The notes below the pieces were generated by a model. The model ran no database searches, was not told the origin of the DNA, and saw only the letters and a program-made list of their open reading frames with translations. A stretch of DNA of 64,000 nt, taken from contig OW386289.2 of the NCBI GenBank assembly GCA_936432065.2, forward strand, positions 16,016,277 to 16,080,276, read 5' to 3'. A program made the translations under genes and the position numbers. Source of the DNA: Rutpela maculata (Eukaryota; Arthropoda; Insecta; Coleoptera; Cerambycidae). Of this stretch, positions 44,896 through 56,140 are shown one piece after another; position 1 is the first letter of the stretch; each line of letters opens with the position of its first letter.

Positions 44896-45512
44896 AGGGC
44901 CCCATTCACATTGAGATCTGTATCGCTCTATGTATCGATACAAATGTCAATACGTGTATCTGAGATTTGTATCAAGTATTAAGTTTGCCATACATATTAA
45001 GACAGAATCACGAAACATCAGTTCAGTTCAATACGCGCATCTGAAATGTTACCTCCCCAACCGGTAATTATAGCAGTTGCAATAGTACTGTCGAAATATT
45101 TAAAAAAAGAAAGGCGTCGAAAACTATGATTTTTTTTTTATAACAAAATTGGTGCTACTTCGGAATTTGCCTATTTGAATACTCTTTTGATGTAGAATTC
45201 CACAAGCAGGGATACTGCTTATACATGTTAAGAATTCCTCCCAAAATTCTCGATCATCCGACATATTATTTTATTTTTAAGAAATATATTATTCACGTTC
45301 GTATCTCGCTACTAGATACAGGAAAATACACAGTGCAACAAGTATCAGTCTCAGGTGCACGGTATCGAAGTTTCTCGACAGTGAAACAGACGGTGATACC
45401 AGCTGATATCGATACAACGATATTGAAACAATCAAATACACATAGATATTTGTATCATGATACCGATACTTGTAACATGTAGCGATACAGATCTCAATGT
45501 GAATGGGGCCCC
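44896..45512. mobile_element. Harbinger-like MITE, TTA target duplication
   Basis: The ends are GGGCCCCATTCACATTGAG and CTCAATGTGAATGGGGCCCC, with TTA at 44893-44895 and 45513-45515. The inversion extends about 30 bp (to AGATCTGTATCGCT). The interior is rich in GATAC motifs. GGGC ends and TTA duplications fit PIF/Harbinger. It splits the CxxC/HxxC relic. Confidence 0.8.
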
Positions 45513-45515
45513 TTA

Positions 45516-45603
45516 GACTAAATTTTATTTTTGTCTCTACCTCACTTTTAGAACTTGTGACGTCAGTAGTACTTTCTATTTTACTTTCTTCTGAAAAGCA
45601 CAT
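45516..45603 (-). pseudogene. CxxC/HxxC gene relic, upstream piece
   Basis: The minus-strand frame begins MCFSEESKIESTTD and runs to VETKIKFSL at the MITE boundary. Joining it to the middle piece across the MITE needs a one-base change. It may be the N-terminus or an internal segment. Confidence 0.4.
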
Positions 45604-45946
45604 ACATTAGTTACCTATATGGTAGAAAATTCTACTGAAAAAAATACATATCAGCTGAAAGTATCTTGCAAACAGTAAACTAGAGAGTTTCGTATAACGT
45701 GTTAATCTATTACATACGAATTTTATATAGGTCCATATAACATTGAATTAATATAATCAACAAATATACTTATATTTATTCCATATTAATCATTTTCAAG
45801 ACAAAAATTTAAAAACGTCACAAACCACAAGGGTTACAATGCGTGTATCTAGTATCTATTTAACGAAGTTCTTTGCGGGAAGCAGCGCGGGTTGTTCAAA
45901 CAGTTTTAAAGTAGTGGGACAGCCAATATTTCCAGCGAACGTGATG
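45604..45946. other. AT-rich spacer
   Basis: No gene is seen. Confidence 0.35.
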
Positions 45947-46394
45947 CCGCCGATATGCTTCGAAAATTGACATCACATTATATATCTCGGTTGTTAGATC
46001 CTCAAAAAATCTCATTTAAGAACCTTAGTAATCTGGAAAATATAGCAAATATTTTATAAAGAATAATTGTTTTTGATAAATATAATAGTTTGGGAGATAT
46101 CGTCATGGGAAAGAAAAAGTGTTCGAAAAATAATTAATTTTCTGCTGTAGTCGAACGGAGAAAATGAGGATTTTTGTTTACTGCCATATAAGCATATAAG
46201 CCAATGTAAAAGATCATTTATTTATTTATTTTAAAAATAGAAATTCTACAGAATAGAAATTTAATGATTTTTGGATAAAATATGTTTCACGATTGGCTCT
46301 ATCACGTGGTGTGGTTAGTTAGAAAATTTTGATTTGTGCCCTTATATACATTACGATTTTTTTTCGACAAGTGGATTCCTAATCTACAGGGTGT
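45947..46394. repeat. 445-bp inverted repeat, right arm
   Basis: Reverse complement of 39866-40310, from CCGCCGATATGCTTCGAA to CTAATCTACAGGGTGT. About 55 bp downstream lies sequence unrelated to the left flank. Confidence 0.8.
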
Positions 46395-46395
46395 C

Positions 46396-46445
46396 AGCCA
46401 CATATCTGGCAAGGTCATACATTTTTCTCTAAAAGTGCCAACGGG
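46396..46445. repeat. 50-bp segment, inverted partner at 36719-36766
   Basis: CACATATCTGGCAAGGTC...CTCTAAAAGTGCCAACGG matches the complement of the earlier segment. Confidence 0.65.
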
Positions 46446-46778
46446 AACAAAAACTAAGCGACTTTTGTCAACACGAGCACTCTATTAGAAGAACTTATTT
46501 GATTTCTAATGAAAAAACTGTGATATTGTGATCGAACTGTCACCAGTGAAATATATGAGTAATATAGAGCATCTGTGGCGTGGGCGTGGCTAGTTTGCTT
46601 GAAGTAAAACAAAACGAAAATCATAACCTCTGATCAAAACATTTGGTGAGCCTAATATCTAAATTGTAATACTTTGCTTTATTGTGAATGACATATATTT
46701 ATCTGGGTTGTTTGTGTTTTTCGAGCGTGCTCTAAGAAAATTTGGCTTTCATTAATTCATTATATATAGTGATTATTG
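46446..46778. other. Unassigned region
   Basis: No gene is seen. Confidence 0.35.
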
Positions 46779-46781
46779 TTA

Positions 46782-46986
46782 GGGCGCTTTTTCACTGGCC
46801 GACTCGATACCGATACGTCGTCAACGACAACGATATCGGGGCACCAAAAACGTATAAAATTATATGGAACCCTTTTTCACTTGCCAATACGATACCGTTT
46901 TGTCGGCGCCGTGTTATTGTTATTATGCTATTCGTCAGTATTGGTACGACATTGTCGGTATCGTGTCGGTCGGTGAAAAAGCGCCC
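46782..46986. mobile_element. Harbinger-like MITE (205 bp), TTA target duplication
   Basis: The ends are GGGCGCTTTTTCAC and GTGAAAAAGCGCCC, inverted, with TTA at 46779-46781 and 46987-46989. The interior is full of CGATACCG-type motifs. An open frame across it is an artefact. Confidence 0.85.
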
Positions 46987-46989
46987 TTA

Positions 46990-47559
46990 CACCTCGGATG
47001 CTGAAAGTGCTACCAGATACAAAGAAAAAAAATCGCCATAATTAGTTATAGACCAGTAATATAGAACATTTCCCTAAAACAATCAGATATTGTTAATTAT
47101 GTAGGAACTGTATACTAAAAGTGCGTACTAAAGTGAGATTAGATGTATTATTTGTTTATCCTCCAGGCAGATGCCCTCCCCTCCCAAGTGCACTCTATAA
47201 TGTATTTCTGGCTACAAGCCTGCCAGTAATAATTGTGTAGCCAAAACAGATACAATATATAATTTATTAATTAAAAATACTTAAATAACAAAAAATAAAA
47301 ACTCTAACAGCCTGTTTCTCAATCGTTGGTTATCTTTTTGGTTGACTAACCAGAACTTGAAAGTTATAATTATTAGTAAACGCAACTTTACCAGACATTC
47401 TTACCTTAATAAATCATTGATCAAATTCATAACTATTAATTAACTGACAATTGTAAAACTGGAGGATGTTAATGTCACAGATTTTTATAATAAACTATTG
47501 GTCAAATCCTAACCATTAATTAACCAATGATTGTGAAACCGGCTGTAAGTGGTGTACAG
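46990..47559. other. Unassigned AT-rich region
   Basis: I see no gene. Short duplicated phrases such as TAACCATTAATTAACC occur near 47440 and 47510. Confidence 0.35.
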
Positions 47560-47563
47560 TAAG

Positions 47564-47936
47564 GATGGGACATCGAGCTGAAATATCGATGTTGACCATC
47601 GATGTTAACATCGCTAGGGAATATCAATACGCCCAAAACATCGAATGCATACCTACCATCGTTGTTTTACCAACATCGATGGTGAAAATAATTTTTGGTG
47701 AGCGGGGGTAGAATATGCAGTTTTATATTATGCACATTAAAAATTTCCACATTCCTTGGCTTTTATAGGCTGATAAACCAATGTGGGTATCTTTTTTTAT
47801 ATTTTTTATCCTACATATTTTTATCCGATGTTATGTAATAACATCGATATTTCATCGATGTTTTCATAATGTAATATTGATGGACAAAACATCGAACATC
47901 GAAAGCAAAACATTGATGAACATCGCCCATCCCTAG
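47564..47936. mobile_element. MITE with ATCGATGTT arrays
   Basis: The ends AAGGATGGGACATCG and CGCCCATCCCTA are inverted. Between them ACATCGATG or close variants occur more than ten times on both strands, many as self-complementary AACATCGATGTT-like blocks. The superfamily is unclear; GGGATGGG ends occur in hAT elements, but I found no convincing 8-bp duplication. Confidence 0.6.
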
Positions 47937-48494
47937 AACAGCATATTGTCAGCTTAGACACAGCTTTTCTGTATTTTAAGCTATTTGAAAAAAATAAGGC
48001 AAAAAGTAAATAACTAGAACCATAGAAATTTTAATTTACATGTTTTCATTTTCAAAAAATCTGCAAATGGCATGAAAGACCCCGTCTGATAAAACCTCTA
48101 AGAAACCACCTGCCAACCTTACTTTTTCAAATGACACCCTGTACAGCTAGAGCCTGAAATAGCATCCCCACGTCATTCTGAATACAATGATATACCATAC
48201 TTTGTATGTTACAGTTGTATCATAGTTACAAATTAGACATATGTTGCAAAATCATGCCAAAAAATAAATATGTACCATATTAAAAAATTAAGAGATTATC
48301 TCGGACATTATGCTAAAAAACGTTCAAACTGAGCACTTCCGGTCTCCTCCCAAGCTTTCAAGCATCGCAGCAACTGTCATGTGCAGGTTGGTCTAAGCAT
48401 AGTTGGTGTTACTCTTCGGCAACCTAACGATTCCGATTCATATGATCCTTCAAACATATCAAGTATGGTACTTATATCACTTTACTCAAAAAGA
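47937..48494. other. Unassigned region
   Basis: No gene is seen. Confidence 0.35.
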
Positions 48495-48502
48495 CGTGAA
48501 GA

Positions 48503-48765
48503 CAGGGGCGCAGCCAGGGGGGGAGCCATGGGGCCCGGGCCCCCCCCAAGCCGTCCTCCATGAACCAAAAATAAAGACGTACAATAGTACAAAGCAGTAT
48601 TCAAAGTATCCCTTGAAATAAATATTTTGTAATTAATGCCAATATTATCTAGTGGAGGAATCTATACACATCCGTTTACAACAATTTTCTGAAAAGTTTT
48701 CCTCATCCTTTGGAGAGGCCGGTTCTATTGGCTCCCCCCAGATGAATTTTCTGGCTGCGCCACTG
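48503..48765. mobile_element. hAT-type MITE (263 bp) with 8-bp TSD
   Basis: Starts CAGGGGCGCAGCCAG and ends CTGGCTGCGCCACTG. The flanks CGTGAAGA at 48495-48502 and 48766-48773 are identical. This fits hAT closely. The G-run and C-run near 48520-48548 are internal. Confidence 0.9.
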
Positions 48766-48773
48766 CGTGAAGA

Positions 48774-49130
48774 TGCAATTTCAGGCTCTAACTACCCAGA
48801 GTGCCATTTGAAAAAAAAAGTCGGGGGTAGTTTCTTAGGGGTTACAAGAGGCAACACAGTTCCAGGGATGTTATCAGATGGAGTCTTTCATGCCTTTTAC
48901 AGGTTTTTCTTATTTATATTTTTATCTCTTCACATAATAGATATTACCTGTTAACGTAATTCTGCAGCACCCGGTGTATCAAGCCATTCTTACTATCATT
49001 AAATTCTATATAAAATAATTAGATGTAAATACTTTTCGTTGGATTATTGAATTTTCTATAGCATACTATCTGCAGTTTTTTGAAAATAAGTTAATCTGTT
49101 GTATAATTGCTTTACTTGAAATTTTAATCA
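48774..49130. other. Unassigned region
   Basis: No gene is seen. Confidence 0.35.
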
Positions 49131-49175
49131 TCTGATGATGCCATCTTGATTGGCGAAACGTTAGTAGTACAATAT
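49131..49175 (+). ncRNA. Hammerhead-like core motif (weak candidate)
   Basis: CTGATGA at 49131-49137 is followed by GCCA...TGGC, which can form stem II, and then GAAAC at 49155-49159. This is the order of a hammerhead ribozyme core. Against it, the first stem II position is a U-C mismatch and I cannot draw a clear stem III. Penelope-like elements are known to carry such motifs, and Penelope remnants occur at 62560-63300. Confidence 0.25.
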
Positions 49176-50549
49176 GCAATATTTTTGTATTGATATAATT
49201 TCATCAAAGGTTACGGCACGGTACGTGCATTTTTTCCCTAAAATGTTTCGTATCATATCTACCGATCAATCAATTTAAAAAACAACAGGGTTCTTTCTCT
49301 AGGTAACATTAACTTAAAATTTCAATACCGACAGACACGTTTTTAAAATCATACAGAATTCGATGACAAACTATGATATAGGAATTTTTTCTTTACGAGG
49401 GTTATTGACAGATCAAAACAATATACTTTTCGTTTTCGAATTTGCGAAGAGTATAATAATTATGTAGTTATATAGAGATATCTAGATATGCATTTAGATA
49501 TAATGCATACCTGACATGTTTCTGTAACTGCCAAATTTAATGAAAAATTCATTAAAAGTTTTAAAAATCTCTAAATATGAATAATGCTGTCGCCAATCTA
49601 CATGTTATGTCAAACTGACTACTTTAGTGACACACACTCTCCCTAGAAATGTTACGTATTTTATGAACATTTCTAAAGTAGCAGAAGCTGCTAGTAAAGG
49701 TCTATCTAGCTAGCTGTATTGTGATTATTCTCCCGGTTTCTAGACTTCCTGGCTGTAAGGTTGGTATTAAAATCGTGAAGACTATACCTTTAGTCACAAA
49801 AACCATGAAAAACATGGTGGAGGTTGTCCTATTTGATTGTTTAAAGAGAGTAAATTCTATATGAACTATAGAATTCACTGCTTAGAGAAATATGCATAGA
49901 GAGCTGCTGTCCGTCACTTCTGTCTTTAACATTTCTGTGAATACTCTGAATATTACTCATTGTACAAATTAAATACTTCACTACTTAATAGTCCAAAATG
50001 TAGTATATTAAAATTGTATTCACTTTTCTCAGTGTTCTTTTCCTTTAGGTACTTCCAGAAATTTATTAAGTAATTGCAGTTTGCCCATCTATAATAATTC
50101 TGCCAATTTACTTCAATACTCTTAAATTGTCAAACGATTTTTGTTTTAACGTTTTTAATATAATAAACCTAGACAGTCAAAATATTGTATATTAACCATA
50201 ATAATTGGAGAATTGAGATTTTTATACCAGCATTTCTAGTCGAATAAAAGGAGTTCATGTTTATATTTGAATTAAAATATTACAAGAAATACCATACATT
50301 TGTGCCTGATGTTTGTATGATATTTGGCTGCTGCTCCAATATGAATATCAAGTAAAAATCGAGCAAAAAAATTCATATTTCAATTCAAATTTGCCTTTGA
50401 CAACTAAAGAACAGTAAACATTTACTGCTCTAATCTAACAGTTAATAATAATTAAAAAACGGATCAATCTTTCTCACAAATGTATTACTATTTTTAATAA
50501 ATATTTTTAAACATACACATATTTCCATAGTATCATAATAGTAAAAAAC
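49176..50549. other. Intergenic region downstream of fizzy
   Basis: No gene is seen. The region is AT-rich throughout. Confidence 0.4.
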
Positions 50550-50555
50550 TTTATT
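50550..50555 (-). terminator. fzy: Polyadenylation signal of fizzy (AATAAA)
   Basis: AATAAA on the minus strand lies about 110 bp downstream of the fizzy stop codon, in a short AT-rich 3' UTR. Confidence 0.6.
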
Positions 50556-50662
50556 GTAAACAGAAATGGTACAGAAGTAAATCTTACCTAATATCAGGAA
50601 GTAAATAAGATCAGTCAATCACCAATGTTAAGAATACAATGGTCACAATAGTCAAAATTAAT

Positions 50663-51151
50663 TTATCGAATACTTTGCTTGAATGCACTTGGCTTAGACT
50701 TCACTTTCTCTGCATCTTTACTCTTCGTTGAGCTTTTCGTAAAGCATTTCCATAGCCTCAAAGTTTCATCTGCACCCGCAGAGAGGATTGTAGTACCGTC
50801 CGGTGACATTGCCAAGTGCAGCACTCTCGCAGTGTGGCCAGTAAGTTCTGCAACTTTAGTCATACCCGGATATTTCCAGATAATCAATTCATTATTGGCA
50901 AAACCATGACCGGAGACTAGTTCCTTATATGTAATAGACCAGAGCAAGGCACAGACTTGCGATTTAGTATCGATAGCATTAATGCACGATCCTGTATTGC
51001 AATTCCAGAATCTGATATGGCGGTCAGCGGTGCCTCCACCACTAGCTAAAATATGGGGCTGCCATGGACACCATGCCAAAGCTTTAACTGCGGCCTGGTG
51101 AGCTGTGAAAGTGTGTAGCGGGGTATTTTGAGAATGGTGTGAACCATTTAC
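50663..51151 (-). CDS. fzy: fizzy/Cdc20, terminal exon (WD40 repeats and IR tail)
   Basis: Cdc20 activates the anaphase-promoting complex in mitosis by binding substrates and the complex through a WD40 propeller. This exon starts after the acceptor TCTCCTAG and continues the frame as VNGSHHSQNTPLHTF. It then gives LAWCPWQPHILASGGGTADR, the WNCNTGSC blade, ELVSGHGFANNELIIWKYP and AMSPDGTTILSAGADETLR. It ends QSIR, the C-terminal Ile-Arg tail that docks on the complex. GGGTADR and the QSIR ending favour Cdc20/fizzy over Cdh1/fizzy-related. The exon is intact: no stop or frameshift over about 162 codons. It joins phase 0 with the exon at 63773. Polyadenylation is likely near 50535. The N-terminal exons (C-box, KEN region) lie beyond the window. 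Confidence 0.95.
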   Translation of the reverse strand, partial: VNGSHHSQNTPLHTFTAHQAAVKALAWCPWQPHILASGGGTADRHIRFWNCNTGSCINAIDTKSQVCALLWSITYKELVSGHGFANNELIIWKYPGMTKVAELTGHTARVLHLAMSPDGTTILSAGADETLRLWKCFTKSSTKSKDAEKVKSKPSAFKQSIR

Positions 51152-51987
51152 CTAGGAGAAATTTTTTGTCAATATGATATAGTACAAAGTAAGTCAAGTG
51201 TTCAAATGGTATATTACAATTTGTTAGAAAACAAAAAGGGATAAAGTGATGAGGAACTGTCATTTTTAAATCATAAATTGTTTTAATGACTGCAGACTCA
51301 CTATGTGTGTTGCGTTCTATTTTAATTTCATTTTGTGTCTGTTTTGTAATAACTTTAATCTTCTTAATTTGGTCGTATTATTTTTTTTGTTTTAGGATCG
51401 GTCTGTATATCTAATCCTTGCAGAGCATAAAACTATATAACTTCTATTTGATCTTTTTAATTTTTGAAAATGTAATCATAATAGTCATATCCTTTTTAAA
51501 AATATATAAGTATTCAACTAAATATTTACACAGAGCAGTAACTAACATAAATAAACTTTAATAAATTTAACAAAATAAAATAAAAGAATATTCTTCAATA
51601 CATGCATGCACAGAAGTCAATCTGATTTATGAAATAGAATTTTATATTTTCATGAACAAAACACGTGCAAGTCATCCGTTTTTTTTTTCTTGCTCTTTCT
51701 TGGAATATTGTAACTATTGATAACACAGAGGAACAAAAATATTGTTGCATTTATTACAGATTTGAAGGCTCTTGGTTTAAATCTGTATGTGTTTTGCTCT
51801 GTAAGCTCTAGATTTTTTGCAATTCGATATTTTCATTTTCTCGAAATATGACGTTTCATATACTTAATGACACGATGGCAAATTGACTTTAGTTCAAGAT
51901 GGCATCAATAAATTTTAATTTATAGGTACCATCTTAAATTAAGATCAATTTTATGACCCTTTTTAAAATCCAGTCCTAACTTAGGTA

Positions 51988-52159
51988 CTGGCGTGAGCAA
52001 AAAAAATGGGACAACTAATTTTTTCTAATGTAAATTTGGCTCCATTTGATTGAATTTTGACAAATAACTGACAATGTCACAAAAATTAAAGTTAGAACAC
52101 AACTAGATTTTAGCAAAAATATGTTATAAGACTTGTCCCATTTTTTTTGCGCACAACAG
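51988..52159. mobile_element. mariner-like MITE (172 bp), TA target
   Basis: The ends CTGGCGTGAGCAAAAAAAA and TTTTTTTTGCGCACAACAG are inverted with few mismatches and continue into ATGGGACAA/TTGTCCCAT. TA lies outside both ends (51986-51987, 52160-52161). Confidence 0.8.
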
Positions 52160-52248
52160 TACACTTGCTATTTATTTTTCTTTTATGAAATTAAGAAAAA
52201 AGTTGAGGTACCAGTTTGGAACACCAGGTGCGTTGCCTCGACGCCATC

Positions 52249-52462
52249 TGGTTATACAAGGCACAAGAGCTTAAAATGAATTTTTGTACAAAAAATACTT
52301 ATCCAGAAAATGTTTAATATTATAAAAATCACAACAATAATGGCGAAAAATGTTTCAAATGAAAGAAGTGAGTGATTTTTGTACGTCAGAAAAATTTCGG
52401 GCTAAGTATTTTTTGTAAATAAACTCATTTTAGAACTTTTTGGTGCCTTGCATAACCAGTGT
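52249..52462. mobile_element. Palindromic MITE (about 214 bp)
   Basis: CTGGTTATACAAGGCAC at the left is mirrored by GTGCCTTGCATAACCAG at the right. AATACTTA and TAAGTATT pair further in. I could not fix the target duplication. Confidence 0.75.
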
Positions 52463-53401
52463 TGGCTATTATGTTAGAAAAAGATTAGATATTGATTTTC
52501 AATATTGATTGATGGAGACTGACTCCAAGGCACGTGTCTTTTGTACAAATATTTTTAGATAGGAGTTTTGTAAATAATTTCATTCTATGCTATTTATTTT
52601 CTTGCACGGGCACTCAGGGCGGGCTCCCGTAATATTACATTTACAAATTATTTTCAACAGTGCTACATATTTTATACTTATTATAAAAGCTTAAAAAGGA
52701 CATGATATCAAATATTTTTACAATTCTGTTTAAACTGACACATATATAGTTGAAGTGGCTTCTTCCGGGAGTTGCCGTGGTTGTCGAATTTGAGTTGATG
52801 AATGAATGAATGAATACTTGATCATGCTGTCAGCTTCTTCAAAAGGATTCTAAAGGATGAAGTTATGTTCTGTAACACCTTAAATGCCTTGGCCAAAGAT
52901 TAGAGAATTAACAAGATCGGGCAGTCAAAAAGAAAACAACCTTTTAAAGAAAAATGGTTGAAAAACTCCGATTTAAAGGGACCAGCTGATGAGCCGACCC
53001 TGACACATCAGATGATGCTGACATTTGTTTTCTACTTAGGGCCAGTTGTATAAAAAAGAGTTGATCCTTAGTTCGAGATCTGACTTTGGTTCAAGGTAAA
53101 AGCGTTGTATAGACTAAAATCAGGGAACGGTCAACTGATCTCTATTTTCTTTACTGCAAGGAACAGTTGGTAGTCCAAAGTTACTAATTTACATAGGGAC
53201 TTTCAGTTTTCCACTATAATTCTGATTGGCTTTTGACATGAGCGTCGATCGCCTAACCTAATTTTTTAATGTTTGGAGCTTATTAGCTTATTTATATTTG
53301 TGTTGAAATATTAAGGAAAAACAAGGACGTTGGAAGATGGTAAGCAAGGTAAGCACGGCTTAGGGACGCCACTGAGTAAGGGGCGCTATTTCATTATTTA
53401 A

Positions 53402-53594
53402 TTTCGCCAGCGGAGAGAGATCCTTCTCGAAACTGAAACTTATTAAAACTTATCTACGATCCAATATTTCCCAGGACAGACTAACAGGCCTTGCTCTAAT
53501 TTCAATAGAGAATGAAATTACTCAGCTATTGTCACTAAATGAACTGATTTCAAAATTTGTTAGCCAGAAAGCAAGAAAAATTTCATTTACTTAA
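53402..53594 (+). pseudogene. hAT transposase C-terminal dimerisation domain relic
   Basis: The open frame reads SGERSFSKLKLIKTYLRSN, then SQDRLTGLALISIENE and VSQKARKISF, ending in a stop near 53592. ERSFSxLKxIKxYLRS is the signature of the hAT C-terminal dimerisation region, here of the ZMYM1-like group common in insects. The upstream transposase is absent. The right end near 53924 (CGCAACGCCACTG) resembles a hAT terminus, so the relic probably extends over 53360-53924. Confidence 0.75.
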
Positions 53595-53944
53595 GTTTTC
53601 TTTATTATTGTTTTTCACGTTTATACAATAAATACTAATTTTTCATAATAGTTTTAATTTATTTGGGGATAGAGCAAACGTATGTATACAAATACAACCA
53701 TTAAATCTATTACCTATTTTGTATATAGCCATTGAACTAAGTAAAGTGATGAACAGGAATGATAACTGCAGATTTAGCGTTCCAATTTGTTATTTACTTC
53801 AAAGTTCAATAAATATAGTTGAAAAAATTACGTATTATCTATTATAGTATAAGTATAGAGGGGCGCACCAATTATTTTGCTTAGGGGCACCAGTAGGTCT
53901 CGCAACGCCACTGAGGGAAAATCATTATAAACCTTAGAACCTAT

Positions 53945-54189
53945 TGATGAAGCTGTATATGTCTGGGATGTATTTAAATACACTACACTGGTTGACTGTA
54001 ACTACTTTATTGAAAGTAAGAAAATATGAAACACGTGTGCTACGCACAAGGATACAAACAAAACTAAACTAACTCAGACTACTTACTATTCCAATATGTC
54101 TTCCACAACCGGAAAAACATGCAACGCCCTCTACTGGGCACGGTAAAACAAAGAGAGAGACAGCAAAACATAAAACTTATATCCTAACA
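53945..54189 (-). repeat. copia 3' LTR
   Basis: 245 bp, TG...CA ends. It differs from the other LTR at about four positions by eye, three of them in the first ten bases, so insertion was fairly recent. Confidence 0.92.
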
Positions 54190-54229
54190 CTCCCACCAGT
54201 TGAATGCTTTGCTGAACGATTTATCACTC

Positions 54230-55288
54230 CTAGACTTTTACACAGGGCACGCAGCGTTCACAAGGCAATGGTTTTGTAAAAATGTCTGCCCGCTGGAGAT
54301 CCGTTGATATATACTTTACAGAAATTTCTCCGTTCTCTACTTGCTCCCGTATATAATGGTATCTAATATCAATGTGTTTCGTGCGTTTATGATAGACGGG
54401 GTTCTTCATTAACCGTATTGCGCTTTGATTATCAACATATAAAGGAGTAGGAGCATCACTTTGATATCCGATATCAAAGCGTAGCTTCCTCAACCAGGAT
54501 GCTTCCTTTGCTGCTGCGGCAGCTGCAACATACTCAGCTTCAGTTGTGCTTAATGTCACAAGCTTTTGCCGTTGAGACGACCATGTTACAACACCATCTG
54601 CCATGCTGAATGCATAACCAGATACCGATCTACGTGTCTCTAAATCGCGTGCATAATCTGCATCTGAAAAACCTATTAAATCGGGTTCACTCCCACCGCT
54701 TTTGTACATTATTCCTAGGTTACTAGTGCTGACAAGATATTTAAATATTCTTTTAACAGCTTGCCAATGATTATCATTAAAGCTATTTAGATATCTACTT
54801 ACAACACTTACGGAGTATGCAATATCCGGTCTAGATACAATTGCGAGAAACATGAGTGACCCAACCGCTTCACGATACGGTACATTTGGTTTCACGTCTT
54901 CTTCATGTGCTGGCTCTAATACTACATTTGGATCAGCAGGTACACTTACGACTTTAGCAACGTTCATACAAAATTTATCAATAATTCGCTCAGCATAAGC
55001 ACTCTGGTGTATGAGCATAGTTTTGTTGACATAATCACGTTCTATCTGTAAACCTACAAAACATTGTGCATTACCTAATGTGATTTCAAAATGTTCTTGA
55101 AGAGATTTGACAACTAAATCTAAAACATCATTTGACTTTGATGCAACTAACCCGTCATCTATGAACAGTGCTAAGTACACATCACTTTCACTCACGACAC
55201 CATGAAAAACGCAACTGTCTGCTTCGCTAGCTTTGAAGTTATATAGTTTCAGAAACTCACGAAATGTGTCACTCCAGCTACGAGGCGC
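54230..55288 (-). pseudogene. copia pol: end of reverse transcriptase and RNase H
   Basis: The frame opens APRSWSDTF after the stop near 55289. It carries LFIDDGLVAS, the reverse transcriptase catalytic aspartates in the copia form (near 55160). RNase H follows, with LIGFSDADYA, TLSTTEAEYVAAAA, VDNQSAIRLM and KHIDIRYHYI. The frame ends ADIFTKPLPCERCV, but the expected tail (RALCKSLGVINRS, then HSTGG at the purine tract) continues in another frame, so one base was lost or gained near 54250. The sequence is otherwise intact. Confidence 0.9.
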
Positions 55289-56140
55289 TTACTTGAGACC
55301 ATACAGTGACCTTTGAAGTTTACAGACCACCTTGGCAGGATTTTCATCGATGATGAGACCCTCGGGCACTTCCATGAATATCTCTTCTTTCAGCTTTCCA
55401 TTCAGGAAAGCAGTTTTAACATCGAACTGTGTCATTACCAGGTCCCTTTGAGCTACCATAGCCAGTAATACTCGAAGGGAGTCATACTTTACTACTGGCG
55501 CAAACGTTTCGGAGTAGTCGACACCCTCTTGTTGTAGGAAACCTCTAGCACACAGGCGTGCCTTGAACTGACTCAATTTTGCAGACTCATCTTGTTGTAG
55601 TTTAAATACCCTCTTTGAATCGATTGTATTTCGACCTGGCTTTCTAGGTACAATCGTCCAAGTTTCATTTTTACAGTGAGCTTCCAACTCATTCTGAACT
55701 GCCTGTACCCATTTTTCAGCATCGGGTCCCTCTACAGCTTCTTGGTACCTAACAGGTGTATTGTACACTGCAATATTAAGTTCATACCTTGCAGGCCTGT
55801 GAAGTGTTGCTCGGTCTCTTAGACATCGTTGACCAACTTGTGCAGCTCCTTGATTAGGTTGTTGTTCTGCACTTATGGAATTATCTTCGCATGTTAATTG
55901 CTCGACACTGACTTCGGGTTCTTCATGGTTATAATCTAGGTTCATATGCCCGTCATCTGATAAGTCTGGTAAGGTACCATCAGATGCCTCTGCTTGCACG
56001 TACTTCTGAGACTCTTCCTTGAATACGACATCTCGTGATACTGACACACGTTTGTTTTTTGGATCATAAACCCGATAGTTTGATGACTCTCCTTGATAAC
56101 CAACCAATATTATTTTCTTAGATTGCGAATCCAGTTTCCG
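55289..56140 (-). pseudogene. copia pol: reverse transcriptase N-terminal part
   Basis: The frame continues from the integrase piece after a TGA near 56141. It begins with the integrase C-terminal GKK-type tail region (YRVYDPKNKRVSVSRDV) and an acidic linker. The reverse transcriptase then starts: ALTK-type entry WTIVPRKPGRNTIDSKRVFK, ARLCARGFLQQEGVDY and FDVKTAFLNGKLKEEIF, which contains the first catalytic Asp. It ends at a TAA directly after RSLYGLK, where the family normally has Gln. Confidence 0.88.

Noticed and set aside
45225..45603. Plus- and minus-strand frames inside the MITE at 44896-45512
   Set aside because: They read the GATAC-rich MITE interior. Only the last part of the minus frame (45516-45603) lies outside it and is kept as a gene relic piece.
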